NCBI RefSeq assembly: GCF_022829515.1
Contig: NZ_JAKSYL010000296.1
Coordinates: forward strand, 1 to 64,000
Origin: Methylobacterium sp. J-048
Lineage (GTDB): Bacteria > Pseudomonadota > Alphaproteobacteria > Rhizobiales > Beijerinckiaceae
Direction of reading: 5' to 3'
DNA: 64,000 bases
A model generated the notes under the pieces. It ran no database searches. It saw only the letters and a program-made list of their open reading frames with translations, and was not told the origin of the DNA. Position numbers and translations under genes: made by a program. Positions 26,952 through 34,886 of the stretch are shown here, piece after piece. Position 1 is the first letter of the stretch. Every line of letters begins with the position of its first letter.

Positions 26952-27098
26952 CATGGGACGAGGCCAAATTCCCGTCGTTCAAGACTCGGGCGAGCGCGAC
27001 CTGGGCACGATCACCGCCGACACGGTCTCAATCGCCCGGGCGGCGGGATGACAGGCTCGACATCACCCCGGCATCCGGTCCGGAGGACGCGGTCCGCT

Positions 27099-27893
27099 TC
27101 AATCGATCTGGTACAGGGCGACGCGGCCGATGCCCTCGATGCCGAGCTTCTGGGCGCTCGCGCGCGACAGATCGATCATATAGGTCCGCTTGGCCTTGGT
27201 GTGTTCGTTGGTGCGATCCGTGATCTGAACGATGACCGAGCGACCGTTACGGGTGTTGACGACCTTCACCTTCGTCCCGAACGGCAGGGTGTGATGCGCA
27301 GCCGTCAGCTTGTTCGGGTCGTATTTTTCGCCGCTGGCTGTCCGACCGGAGTGCTTGTACCAACTCGCCCGGCCGCTCCCGAGAAGTCTCGGCTTGGCCG
27401 TCGCCGTATCGTGTCCGGTCTGAGGATCGGGCGGTGCCGGCTGCTCTGCGACGGCCTCCGCGGTCGACGGCTCTGCACTGGAAGGCTCGGCGCTCGAAGG
27501 CTCAGATCGCGCTCCGGCAAGCCCATCCTGTGCCGACACGGGATCCACAGTCTGGCCGAAGCGCCCCATGAGACCGGCCTGTTCCTGACCGGCCGGATGG
27601 GCCGATGCCGGAAACGTCGGTTGCGCGGGCAGGCTGAAGGATGACGCCTCCGGCGGATCCGTATCCTCGAGCGATGCTGACAGGGAAGGCAGTTGCGTCG
27701 TGAACTGGCGATAGGTGAAGACCGGTGCTTCCCGCTTCAGGACGTTCACCTGATCCAGGCCGGATCGGCTTTCCATGCCCGGCGATGGATCAGCCCGAGC
27801 CGCGTCGGCTGGAACCGACAGGATCGAAGCTAAGAGCAGGGCGCGAGCGACGCTTCGTCTGTTTTCGCCGCCAGGCCCGACCATAGCATTCAC
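27099..27893 (-). CDS. RlpA-like septal ring lytic transglycosylase/DPBB protein
   Basis: 264 residues. The N-terminal signal sequence (VARALLLASILSVPADAARA) is followed by a low-complexity linker of about 130 residues and a C-terminal double-psi beta-barrel (about 172-262) with GRASWYKHSGRTASGE, HHTLPFGTKVKVVN and IVQITDRTN, the RlpA hallmark. RlpA proteins cleave naked glycan strands at the septum. No SPOR domain is present. Its start is GTG at 27893 or ATG at 27884. The linker has a short SSAEP repeat. Confidence 0.87.
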   Translation of the reverse strand: MNAMVGPGGENRRSVARALLLASILSVPADAARADPSPGMESRSGLDQVNVLKREAPVFTYRQFTTQLPSLSASLEDTDPPEASSFSLPAQPTFPASAHPAGQEQAGLMGRFGQTVDPVSAQDGLAGARSEPSSAEPSSAEPSTAEAVAEQPAPPDPQTGHDTATAKPRLLGSGRASWYKHSGRTASGEKYDPNKLTAAHHTLPFGTKVKVVNTRNGRSVIVQITDRTNEHTKAKRTYMIDLSRASAQKLGIEGIGRVALYQID

Positions 27894-28105
27894 CCGTGAT
27901 TATTGATAATCGACGGACGCATAAATCGTTTCAGTCGCCTGAGTTCCACACAACTGCTAAAACCGCCGTCTGAGCGGGATCATCCTTCGGACGTAGCCTA
28001 TCGGCCGAGCTTGCCGATCGGACAGCCGGGCGTTCGGTTCTGCGTGTCGACGGCACCCCGTGCGGTCCGCTCGACCGATGCAGCCGCCTGTGGCGCTCGA
28101 TTCAC

Positions 28106-28139
28106 GCAAAGAAAAACCCGCGGCCGTGAGGCCGCGGGT
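28106..28139 (-). terminator. Rho-independent terminator of hpnH
   Basis: ACCCGCGGCC (28116-28125) pairs perfectly with GGCCGCGGGT (28130-28139). Read on the minus strand, the stem is followed by TTTTTC, 29 bp after the hpnH stop. Confidence 0.9.
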
Positions 28140-28167
28140 CTTTACCGACAAATCCGATGCGGGCGGA

Positions 28168-29331
28168 TCAGGCCGCGGTGCGCTTGCGGGCTTCCTGCTT
28201 GGTGTCGACGCCGGCCGCTTTGATCTCGGACAACTTCTGGGCGACGTTGCGCGAGAACACGAACTCGGCCGGGCGCTGGTTCTCCAGGCTGACCTCGGGC
28301 GCCATCGCGCCGTCGGTCTTGATGCCGCGGATCGCGTGGACCAGCGGCTTCCAGGGCTTGCGCACCGAATCGACCACCGAGGAGGCCTCGTAGCCCGAAT
28401 GGACCATGCAGTCGGCGCACTTCTCGTAGTTGCCGGTGCCGTAGGCGTCCCAGTCGGTCTCTTCCATCAGCTCCTTGAAGGTCGCCGCGTAGCCCTCGCC
28501 GAGCAGGTAGCAGGGCTTCTGCCAGCCGAACACGGTGCGGGTCGGGTTGCCCCAGGGGGTGCAATGGTAGGTCTGGTTGCCGGCCAGGAAGTCGAGGAAC
28601 AGGCCCGACTGCTGGAAGGTCCACTTCTCACGGCCCTTCTCCTTCCCGTGGCGGAAGACGCCGCGGAACAGCTCCTTGGTCGCCTTGCGGTTCAGGAAGT
28701 GCTTCTGGTCGGGGGCGCGCTCGTAGGCGTAGCCGGGAGAGACGGTGATGCCGTCGATGCCCATCCGGGTCACGCTGTCGAAGAAGTCGGCGATCTTCTC
28801 GGGCGAAGAGTTGTTGAAGAAGGTGCAGTTGATGGTGACTCGGAAGCCCATCTCCTTCGCCTTGGCGATGGCCGCGACCGCCTTGTCGTAGACGCCGCGC
28901 TGGCACACCGACTGGTCGTGCATCGACTGGTCGCCGTCCAGGTGGATCGACCAGGTGAAGTACGGGCTCGGCTTGTAGTCCTTGATCTTCTTCTCGAGCA
29001 GAAGCGCGTTCGTGCAGACGATCGCGAACTTCTTCTGGTCGATGATGCCCTGCACGATCTGCGGCAGATCCTTGTGCAGCAGCGGCTCGCCGCCGGCGAT
29101 CACCACCACGGGGGCGCCGCACTCGCGCACTGATTCGAGCGCGTCGGCGACAGGCAGCCGCTTGTTGAGGATCTCGTCCGGGTAATCGATCTTACCGCAG
29201 CCGGCGCAGGCGAGATTACAGCGGAACAGGGGTTCCATCATCATCACAAGCGGGTAGCGCTTGCGGCCCGTGAGGTGCTGCTTGAGGATGTAGCCGCCGA
29301 TCTTCGCGACGTACCGGAGGGGGATACCCAA
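28168..29331 (-). CDS. hpnH: Adenosyl-hopene transferase HpnH (radical SAM)
   Basis: 387 residues. HpnH joins a 5'-deoxyadenosyl group to diploptene, the first step in building side-chain (C35) hopanoids. The radical SAM CxxxCxxC cluster is Cys38, Cys42 and Cys45. The C-terminal half is the DUF3463 domain with extra cysteines (YEKCADCMVHSGYEA near 322-336). The N-terminal PLRYVAKIGGYILKQHL matches HpnH well. It is transcribed alone, divergent from hpnN across a 604-bp gap, and has its own terminator. Other early genes (shc, hpnC-G) are not in the window. Confidence 0.96.
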   Translation of the reverse strand: MGIPLRYVAKIGGYILKQHLTGRKRYPLVMMMEPLFRCNLACAGCGKIDYPDEILNKRLPVADALESVRECGAPVVVIAGGEPLLHKDLPQIVQGIIDQKKFAIVCTNALLLEKKIKDYKPSPYFTWSIHLDGDQSMHDQSVCQRGVYDKAVAAIAKAKEMGFRVTINCTFFNNSSPEKIADFFDSVTRMGIDGITVSPGYAYERAPDQKHFLNRKATKELFRGVFRHGKEKGREKWTFQQSGLFLDFLAGNQTYHCTPWGNPTRTVFGWQKPCYLLGEGYAATFKELMEETDWDAYGTGNYEKCADCMVHSGYEASSVVDSVRKPWKPLVHAIRGIKTDGAMAPEVSLENQRPAEFVFSRNVAQKLSEIKAAGVDTKQEARKRTAA

Positions 29332-29935
29332 GATTGCGGCTCCTTACTGCGTCGGCCCCGGGGCGTCGGGGTGCTTACCGCGAAAAAAACTCGAATTCCA
29401 GCGCCCTAGCTTGGAACTAATCTGAAACAGCCCTGTTTCGGCGGGCCATGACGACTAATTCTGCTCCTGACGCAACCGAGCCACATGGAGTGGATCGGCC
29501 GGTCGGGTCGCCTGACGGTTGAGGACAGCACGTGCATTGCGTCGGCAATGCGACCGAAATCCCAAGATTTTCGTCCTCATCCCGCGATTGCAGTGCGCTA
29601 TCGCACATCCGCCCAGGCGAGGACCGCGCCGAGGCCCTCGCGTTGCAATCTGGGATCGCCCTCTTTACTGAGCCCTGTGGCCGCGATGCAAGGGGTGGCC
29701 CCGGGGTGGCCCCTAACGAGGCGGCCGTGCAGCGAGCCGCATCGGACCGGTGTGGCTTGCGCCCGCGCATCGGGCGACCAGATTGGGCGATGCAGCGTTC
29801 CCCGGATCCGAAGGGCGTTCGCGCGGATCGTGAGGCGGCTTTCATGCGGGCGTCCGAGCCCGGTCGCGCCGATCCGGCCGGGACGGTTGGGATGAGCCGG
29901 TCGCGCATGGGGCGCGTCCGGGGCGAACAGGCAGG
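29332..29935. other. Divergent hpnH/hpnN intergenic region
   Basis: 604 bp with no credible gene. ORFs within it have neither domain content nor good ribosome sites. It must hold the hpnH promoter (AT-richer stretch at 29370-29460) and the hpnN promoter. A short inverted repeat, AAACAG/CTGTTT, lies near 29426-29437. Confidence 0.5.
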
Positions 29936-32605
29936 GTGCTCGTGATCGAAGGTCTCGTCGCGTTCTCGGTGCGGTATCGGTGGAGCGTGATCGCCCTTAC
30001 GGCGTTTATCACGATCGCGAGCCTCGGAGTCGCGGCGCATCTGTTCCGCATCAACACCGATGTCGAGCGGCTGATCGACCCGAAGGAGCCCTGGCGCCAG
30101 GACGAGATCAACTTCGAGACGGCGTTCCCGCAGCGCGGCAACACGATCGTGGCGGTGATCAACGGCGAGACGCCCGAGGAGACCGAGGAGGCGGCCGCCA
30201 ACCTGGCCAAGGCGCTGACCGCCCACAAGAACCTGATCGAGACCGTCTACCGGCCCGATGGCGGCCCGTTCTTCGACAAGAACGGCTTGCTGCTGATGCC
30301 CCAGGCCCAGCTCGACAAGACGCTGGAGGAACTCACCCAGCAGCAGGGGCTGCTTGGGCCGCTCGCCGCAGATCCGTCCTTACGCGGTGTGATGCGGGTC
30401 CTGTCGCTCGGCGCGCGCGGCGTGAAGACGGGCGACGCCAAGCTCGAAGACCTCGACAAGCCCATGGGGCAGATCGATTCCACCCTGCAGAAGGTGCTGG
30501 CCGGCAAGCCGGCGCGGATGTCGTGGCAGGAGCTGCTGGCCAATGGCGAGAGCAGCGTCACGGACAAGATGAAGTTCGTGATCATCCAGCCGGTGCTGGA
30601 CTTCAACGCCTTGGAGCCCGGCTACCAGGCGACCAAGCTGATCCGGAACGTCGCGCAGGACCTCAAGATCGATTCCGAGCACGGCCTGCGCATGCGGCTG
30701 ACCGGCACGGTCGCGGTGGCGGACGAGGAATTCGCGACGCTCTCGGAGGATGCGGGCCTCAACAACAGCATCATCGTCGGGGCGATCGTGCTGTTCCTGT
30801 GGCTGGCGCTTCGCTCCGGCAAGCTGGTCGGCGCGGTCCTGATCACCACCTTCGCGGGCCTGGTCGTGACGGCCGCGCTGGGCCTCGTCATGGTCAAGGA
30901 GCTGAACCCGATCTCGGTGGCCTTCGCGGCCCTGTTCGTCGGGCTCGGCATCGATTTCGGCATCCAGTTCTCGGTGCGCTACCGGGCGGACCGCTACCAG
31001 CAGCCGAACCTGCAGAGCGCGATCCGGGCCGCCGCCCGCGGGGTCGGCTGGTCGCTGACGCTCGCCGCTGTGTCGCTGGTCGCCGGCTTCTTCGCGTTCC
31101 TGCCGACCGCCTTCCGGGGCGTCTCGGAACTGGGCCTGATCGCCGGCGTCGGCATGGTCGTGGCCTACCTGTTCGCCCTGACGCTGCTGCCGGCGCTGAT
31201 CGCGGTGTTCGAGCCGAAGGGCGAGAAGCAAGCGGTGCAGACGGAATGGCTCGTGGGCGTCGATCCCTGGATCATCCGCCACCGCAAACCGATCCTGATC
31301 GCCGTCGGCGTGGTGACCCTGGCCGGGGCGCCCCTGCTGTGGCACCTGCCGTTCGACTCCAACCCGATGCACCTGCGCAGCACCAAGACGGAGTCGATCG
31401 CCACCTATCTCGACCTGATCAAGAACCCCGAGACCAGCCCGAACCTGATCGACGTGCTGGCGCCCAACGTCGATGCGGTTCCGGCCCTGACGAAGACGCT
31501 GGCGGCGCTTCCGGTCACGTCATCGATCAACAGCGTCGATACCTTCGTGCCGCGGGACCAGGACAAGAAGCTCGCGGCGATCGCCGATACGGCGCAGCTC
31601 CTCGATCCGGTGCTCAATCCCGGCCGCAAGCCGCCGCCGCCGACCGATGCCGAGAACGTCAAGGCGCTCAAGGATGCCGCCACGGCGCTGAACGGCGTCT
31701 CGGGCGAGGGCAAGGAGGCCGCGGGCGCGCAGACCGCCAAGCAGCTCGCCGGGACGCTCGACAAGCTCGCAGGCGGCCCGGTGCAGCTGCGCGAGGCGGC
31801 CTCCGTCGCCCTGACCAAGGATCTCGTGCCGCTGCTGCAACGCCTGCGCGACCTGCTCCACCCGGAGAAGATCACGCTGGACAACCTGCCGCCCCAGTTG
31901 AAGGCCGATTGGGTCGCGGCGGACGGGCGCGCCCGCATCGAGGTCCATCCCAAGGGTGATTCGAACGACGACGAGGTGCTGCGCACCTTCTCGGACGAGG
32001 TGCTGAAGGTCGCCCCGCACGCCACCGGCGCACCCGTCGCCACCACCCGCTCGACCTACACCATCCTGGGCGCCTTCGTGCAGGCGGCCGTGACCGCCTT
32101 CGTGCTGATCTTCGTCATCCTGTCGGTGGCCCTGCGCAAGCCCTGGGACGTGGCGATGACCCTGGGCCCGCTGGTGATCGCGACCCTGTGGACCCTGATG
32201 TTCCTGCGCATCATCGACATGCCGCTGAACTTCGCCAACATCATCGCCCTGCCGCTCATGCTGGCGGTCGGCGTGGCGTTCCACATCTACTACGTGATCG
32301 CCTGGCGCGCGGGGGTGACCGACATGCTCGCGTCCAGCCTGACCCGGGCGATCTTCTTCTCGGCGCTCACCACCGGCAGCGCGTTCGGATCCCTGGTCCT
32401 GTCGAGCCACCCGGGCACGGCCAGCATGGGCAAGCTGCTGGCGCTGTCGCTGTTCTTCACCCTGATCGCGGCGTTCTTCGTGGTGCCGGCGACGCTGGGC
32501 GAGCCGCCGGCCCAGCCCGACGACGACCGTCCGGAGGGCGAGAAGGCCGCCGGTGCCGCTTTGCGGAAGAGCACCGCTTCGGCGGATCCGGTGCTGGCCA
32601 AGTAG
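29936..32605 (+). CDS. hpnN: Hopanoid-associated RND transporter HpnN
   Basis: 889 residues of the MMPL/RND type with about 12 membrane segments: TM1 near 12-34, a large periplasmic loop, five TMs between about 275 and 430, a second loop, and five TMs after about 710. HpnN moves hopanoids to the outer membrane in Rhodopseudomonas. GTG at 29936 and GTG at 29942 both fit; a GCAGGG site is best spaced for 29942. The second loop has a Lys/Ala/Pro-rich low-complexity part (about 545-610). It stands apart from the hpnL-K operon, with three small genes between. Confidence 0.94.
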   Translation: MLVIEGLVAFSVRYRWSVIALTAFITIASLGVAAHLFRINTDVERLIDPKEPWRQDEINFETAFPQRGNTIVAVINGETPEETEEAAANLAKALTAHKNLIETVYRPDGGPFFDKNGLLLMPQAQLDKTLEELTQQQGLLGPLAADPSLRGVMRVLSLGARGVKTGDAKLEDLDKPMGQIDSTLQKVLAGKPARMSWQELLANGESSVTDKMKFVIIQPVLDFNALEPGYQATKLIRNVAQDLKIDSEHGLRMRLTGTVAVADEEFATLSEDAGLNNSIIVGAIVLFLWLALRSGKLVGAVLITTFAGLVVTAALGLVMVKELNPISVAFAALFVGLGIDFGIQFSVRYRADRYQQPNLQSAIRAAARGVGWSLTLAAVSLVAGFFAFLPTAFRGVSELGLIAGVGMVVAYLFALTLLPALIAVFEPKGEKQAVQTEWLVGVDPWIIRHRKPILIAVGVVTLAGAPLLWHLPFDSNPMHLRSTKTESIATYLDLIKNPETSPNLIDVLAPNVDAVPALTKTLAALPVTSSINSVDTFVPRDQDKKLAAIADTAQLLDPVLNPGRKPPPPTDAENVKALKDAATALNGVSGEGKEAAGAQTAKQLAGTLDKLAGGPVQLREAASVALTKDLVPLLQRLRDLLHPEKITLDNLPPQLKADWVAADGRARIEVHPKGDSNDDEVLRTFSDEVLKVAPHATGAPVATTRSTYTILGAFVQAAVTAFVLIFVILSVALRKPWDVAMTLGPLVIATLWTLMFLRIIDMPLNFANIIALPLMLAVGVAFHIYYVIAWRAGVTDMLASSLTRAIFFSALTTGSAFGSLVLSSHPGTASMGKLLALSLFFTLIAAFFVVPATLGEPPAQPDDDRPEGEKAAGAALRKSTASADPVLAK

Positions 32606-32620
32606 GTCAGCGCGGATCTC

Positions 32621-33496
32621 TCAGAGAGCCTTTTCGAAGAAATGGTCGGGGTAGGGGTCGTCGTTGAAGCGCGCGATCTCGACCCAGCCCGTTCGGCGAT
32701 AGAGGGCCAGGGCCTCCGGCAGGGCAATGTTGGTGTCGAGGCGCAGGACCGCGATCGAAAGGTCCCGGGCTGCATCCTCGACGGCCTGCATCAGGCGTCG
32801 GGCGAGGCCGAAGCCCCGGGCTGCGGGATCGATCCAGAGCCGCTTGACCTCGGCGACCGGGCCGCCGCCGCCCTTCAGGCCGACGCATCCCACCGGCAGG
32901 CCATCCGCGATGGCGAGCAGGAATGTGCCGCGCGGCCGGACCATGGCCTCCGCTTCCGGATCGCAGGACAGCTTGACGTCGAACCCTGTCTCCAGCCGGC
33001 GCGCGAGTTCGCCGTAATACGCCTCCAGGCAGAACCGGGCTGCCTCGCTACGCGGATCCGCTTCCTCGATGGCGATCCGGTCGCCGCCGAGCGTCAGGGC
33101 GACCAGGTCCATCGCGCGTAGAAGCTCCTCGGAACGCGGCGCGCGCGCCAGCAGCGCGGAGGCGCGCGCGTCGGACAAGTCCTCGTAGGCCGAATACTCC
33201 CGCTGCCCGGCTTCGGTCAGTCGTGCGACCCGGCGGCGGGCGTCGTCCGGATGAGGCTCGGTGGTGAGCAGCCCCTCCTCCTCGAGGCTGCGCAACAGGC
33301 GGCTCATCAGACCAGAATCGAGGCCGAGATAGGCGCGGATCTCGGCCACATCGGTCCGCCCCGCACCGATCGCGTTCACCACGCGGGCCGCCCCGAGGGG
33401 CCGGCCCCGGCCGAGGAACGAGCTGTCGAGGGCGCCGACCTCCGCGGTGACGGCGCGGGCGAAGCGGCGGAAGCGGGCGATGGAATCAGGTCTCAT
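32621..33496 (-). CDS. Fused MarR-type regulator and GNAT acetyltransferase
   Basis: 291 residues. The N-terminal half (about 1-140) is a MarR winged helix (LGLDSGLMSRLLRSLEEEGL, then the wing PDDARRRVARLT). The C-terminal half (about 150-291) is a GNAT N-acetyltransferase with the acetyl-CoA loop ARGFGLARRLM and the ending LYRRTGWVEIARF. Such bifunctional MarR/GNAT proteins occur widely in proteobacteria; substrates are mostly unknown. A perfect palindrome 4 bp upstream of its start codon suggests autorepression. It is convergent with hpnN and probably unrelated to hopanoids. Confidence 0.9.
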   Translation of the reverse strand: MRPDSIARFRRFARAVTAEVGALDSSFLGRGRPLGAARVVNAIGAGRTDVAEIRAYLGLDSGLMSRLLRSLEEEGLLTTEPHPDDARRRVARLTEAGQREYSAYEDLSDARASALLARAPRSEELLRAMDLVALTLGGDRIAIEEADPRSEAARFCLEAYYGELARRLETGFDVKLSCDPEAEAMVRPRGTFLLAIADGLPVGCVGLKGGGGPVAEVKRLWIDPAARGFGLARRLMQAVEDAARDLSIAVLRLDTNIALPEALALYRRTGWVEIARFNDDPYPDHFFEKAL

Positions 33497-33499
33497 TTA

Positions 33500-33515
33500 T
33501 CTGACCTTAGTCAGA
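33500..33515. promoter_or_regulatory. Palindromic operator of the MarR-GNAT gene
   Basis: TCTGAC-CTTA-GTCAGA is a perfect 6-bp inverted repeat directly upstream of the start codon at 33496. The position and size fit a MarR-family autoregulatory site. Confidence 0.6.
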
Positions 33516-33594
33516 CAACATGAGCCATCAATCGCACTCGGCGTCTGTTCGACGGCATCTTCCCCTCGAACGCTGCGCGCTCTAACCTCGCCGT

Positions 33595-33861
33595 ATGACG
33601 ACGATCGCGCTCGAAATGGCAGCCCCAAGCTTGGCGGAACTCGCCGCGCGTGTCGAAGGTGGCGAGACCATCGTCCTGACGCGGGATGGCAAGCCGGTGC
33701 TCGATCTAGTGCCGCATCGCCGGACACGCGGGCTCGATATCGAGGCCGGGGAGGCGTTTCTTCGGGCGCGTGGGATCACACGCAGCCAGGGCTTCATCGC
33801 GGACGACTTCGACGATCCCCTGCCTGAGGATTTCCTCATCCAGCCGTTGTCCGGGTCGTGA
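33595..33861 (+). CDS. Phd/YefM-type antitoxin, apparently orphan
   Basis: 88 residues. SLAELAARVEGGETIVLTRDGKPVLDLVP (about residues 11-39) is the typical Phd/YefM N-terminal DNA-binding and dimerisation core, and the acidic C-terminal tail (DDFDDPLPEDFL) fits toxin binding. The start of a PIN-type toxin overlaps its stop codon, but that toxin is cut short after 21 codons, so this antitoxin probably has no partner here. Confidence 0.82.
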   Translation: MTTIALEMAAPSLAELAARVEGGETIVLTRDGKPVLDLVPHRRTRGLDIEAGEAFLRARGITRSQGFIADDFDDPLPEDFLIQPLSGS

Positions 33862-33923
33862 GGCTGATCCTCGACAGCCACATCCTTCTTGCCATCGCGC
33901 TGAAGCGGCGCGACGCTGTTTAA
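33858..33923 (+). pseudogene. Truncated VapC/PIN-domain toxin remnant
   Basis: A GTG overlapping the antitoxin stop (GTGA) opens a frame encoding VRLILDSHILLAIALKRRDA and one more residue before TAA. This matches the start of PIN toxins (strand 1 with the first catalytic Asp, then HILLW-type helix). The remaining 100 or so residues are missing; the stop overlaps the end of hpnK. Confidence 0.75.
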
Positions 33924-34762
33924 CCCAGAAAGTCCGAAAACCCGCCCCTGACGGCCCCTGATGCGTCGGCGGCTGCCCGCGAGGCCGGGGCGATCAGCGC
34001 GTCGCGCTCGGCAGCATACAGGTAACCCGGAGCCTCGCCCGGAAAACCGCCGGCGGTGGCCGGGTGGGTGTAGAGCTCGGTCAGGCCGTCCGGCAGCTGC
34101 GCCAGGAGCGCCGCCACCCGCGGCGGGGTCATCGTGCCGGACCAGGCGAGGCCGAGGGTGCGGTCGGGGATCAGCAGGCCGGCCTGGCGGGCGCGCACGG
34201 CGAGCAGGGCCGCCCAGGGCGCGATGTCGAGGGCGGGGCGCGGCCGGGCGCTGGCCTCGGCCCGGCGGAGCAGCTGGCGCGGCTCCCGGGGGACGCGGAT
34301 CGCCCGCATGCCGTAGCCGCGCCCGATCCGCAGCACCGCGCCGGCGATCAGCGGATGGACGTGGAAGTGCTTGTGGGCGTTGACGTGGTCGAGGGGCAGG
34401 CCGGTCGCCCGGTAGGCCTCGAACTGCGCCGTGATCTCGGCGGCGAGCTGGCGCCGGGCCGCGGGCTTGCGGGCGAGATCGAGGCCGACGCGCGCCATGT
34501 CGGCCCGCATCAGGCCGGCGGCATCGGTCAGGTCGGGCAGCTGCGCCGCCGGCAGGGTCGGCCAGGCTTCGACCAGGACGAGGTGGAGGCCGACCCGCAG
34601 GAACGGCATCCGCTTCGCCCGGGCCACGGCATCGGCGGCGGCGGGCGCCGAGACCATCAGGCTCGCCGCGGTGAGGATCCCCTCTCGGTGAGCCTGCTCG
34701 ACGGCTTCGTTGACCTCGAGGCTCAACCCGAAATCATCGGCCGTAACGACAAGACGCTTCAC
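33920..34762 (-). CDS. hpnK: Hopanoid deacetylase HpnK (YdjC family)
   Basis: 280 residues. HpnK removes the acetyl group from N-acetylglucosaminyl-bacteriohopanetetrol made by HpnI, giving the free amine. The metal-binding site starts with Asp9-Asp10 (TADDFGLS) and continues in HVNAHKHFHVHP (126-137), all typical of YdjC deacetylases. It is the last gene of the hpnL-M-I-J-K group; a repeat element lies between it and hpnJ. Its stop overlaps the toxin remnant on the other strand. Confidence 0.95.
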   Translation of the reverse strand: MKRLVVTADDFGLSLEVNEAVEQAHREGILTAASLMVSAPAAADAVARAKRMPFLRVGLHLVLVEAWPTLPAAQLPDLTDAAGLMRADMARVGLDLARKPAARRQLAAEITAQFEAYRATGLPLDHVNAHKHFHVHPLIAGAVLRIGRGYGMRAIRVPREPRQLLRRAEASARPRPALDIAPWAALLAVRARQAGLLIPDRTLGLAWSGTMTPPRVAALLAQLPDGLTELYTHPATAGGFPGEAPGYLYAAERDALIAPASRAAADASGAVRGGFSDFLG

Positions 34763-34783
34763 GACGACCTCGTAGCGGGTGTC

Positions 34784-34884
34784 GAGAGGGCGAGCCCTCT
34801 CGCGGGTCCAGGGCGGAGCCCTGGGAAGAGACGCGGGACTCTACCCCGCGCTCCCCGCCGGGGCCGTGGGCCCCGGACCCCTGA
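34784..34884. repeat. Structured intergenic repeat, copy A
   Basis: A row of hairpins between hpnJ and hpnK: GAGAGGG/CCCTCTC (34784-34801), then CCAGGG/CCCTGG, then a GGGGCC/GGCCCC stem. It matches 45520-45623 in order and in a 23-bp identical block; the outer arms differ but still pair in both copies. Confidence 0.75.
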
Positions 34885-34886
34885 CT

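Noticed and set aside
29413..29440. Possible EcfG promoter before hpnN (GGAAC-N16-TGTT)
   Set aside because: The second box deviates from CGTT and the site is about 500 bp from the hpnN start.
29485..29895. A 136-codon frame in the hpnH/hpnN gap
   Set aside because: No ribosome site, no domain, composition unlike neighbouring proteins.
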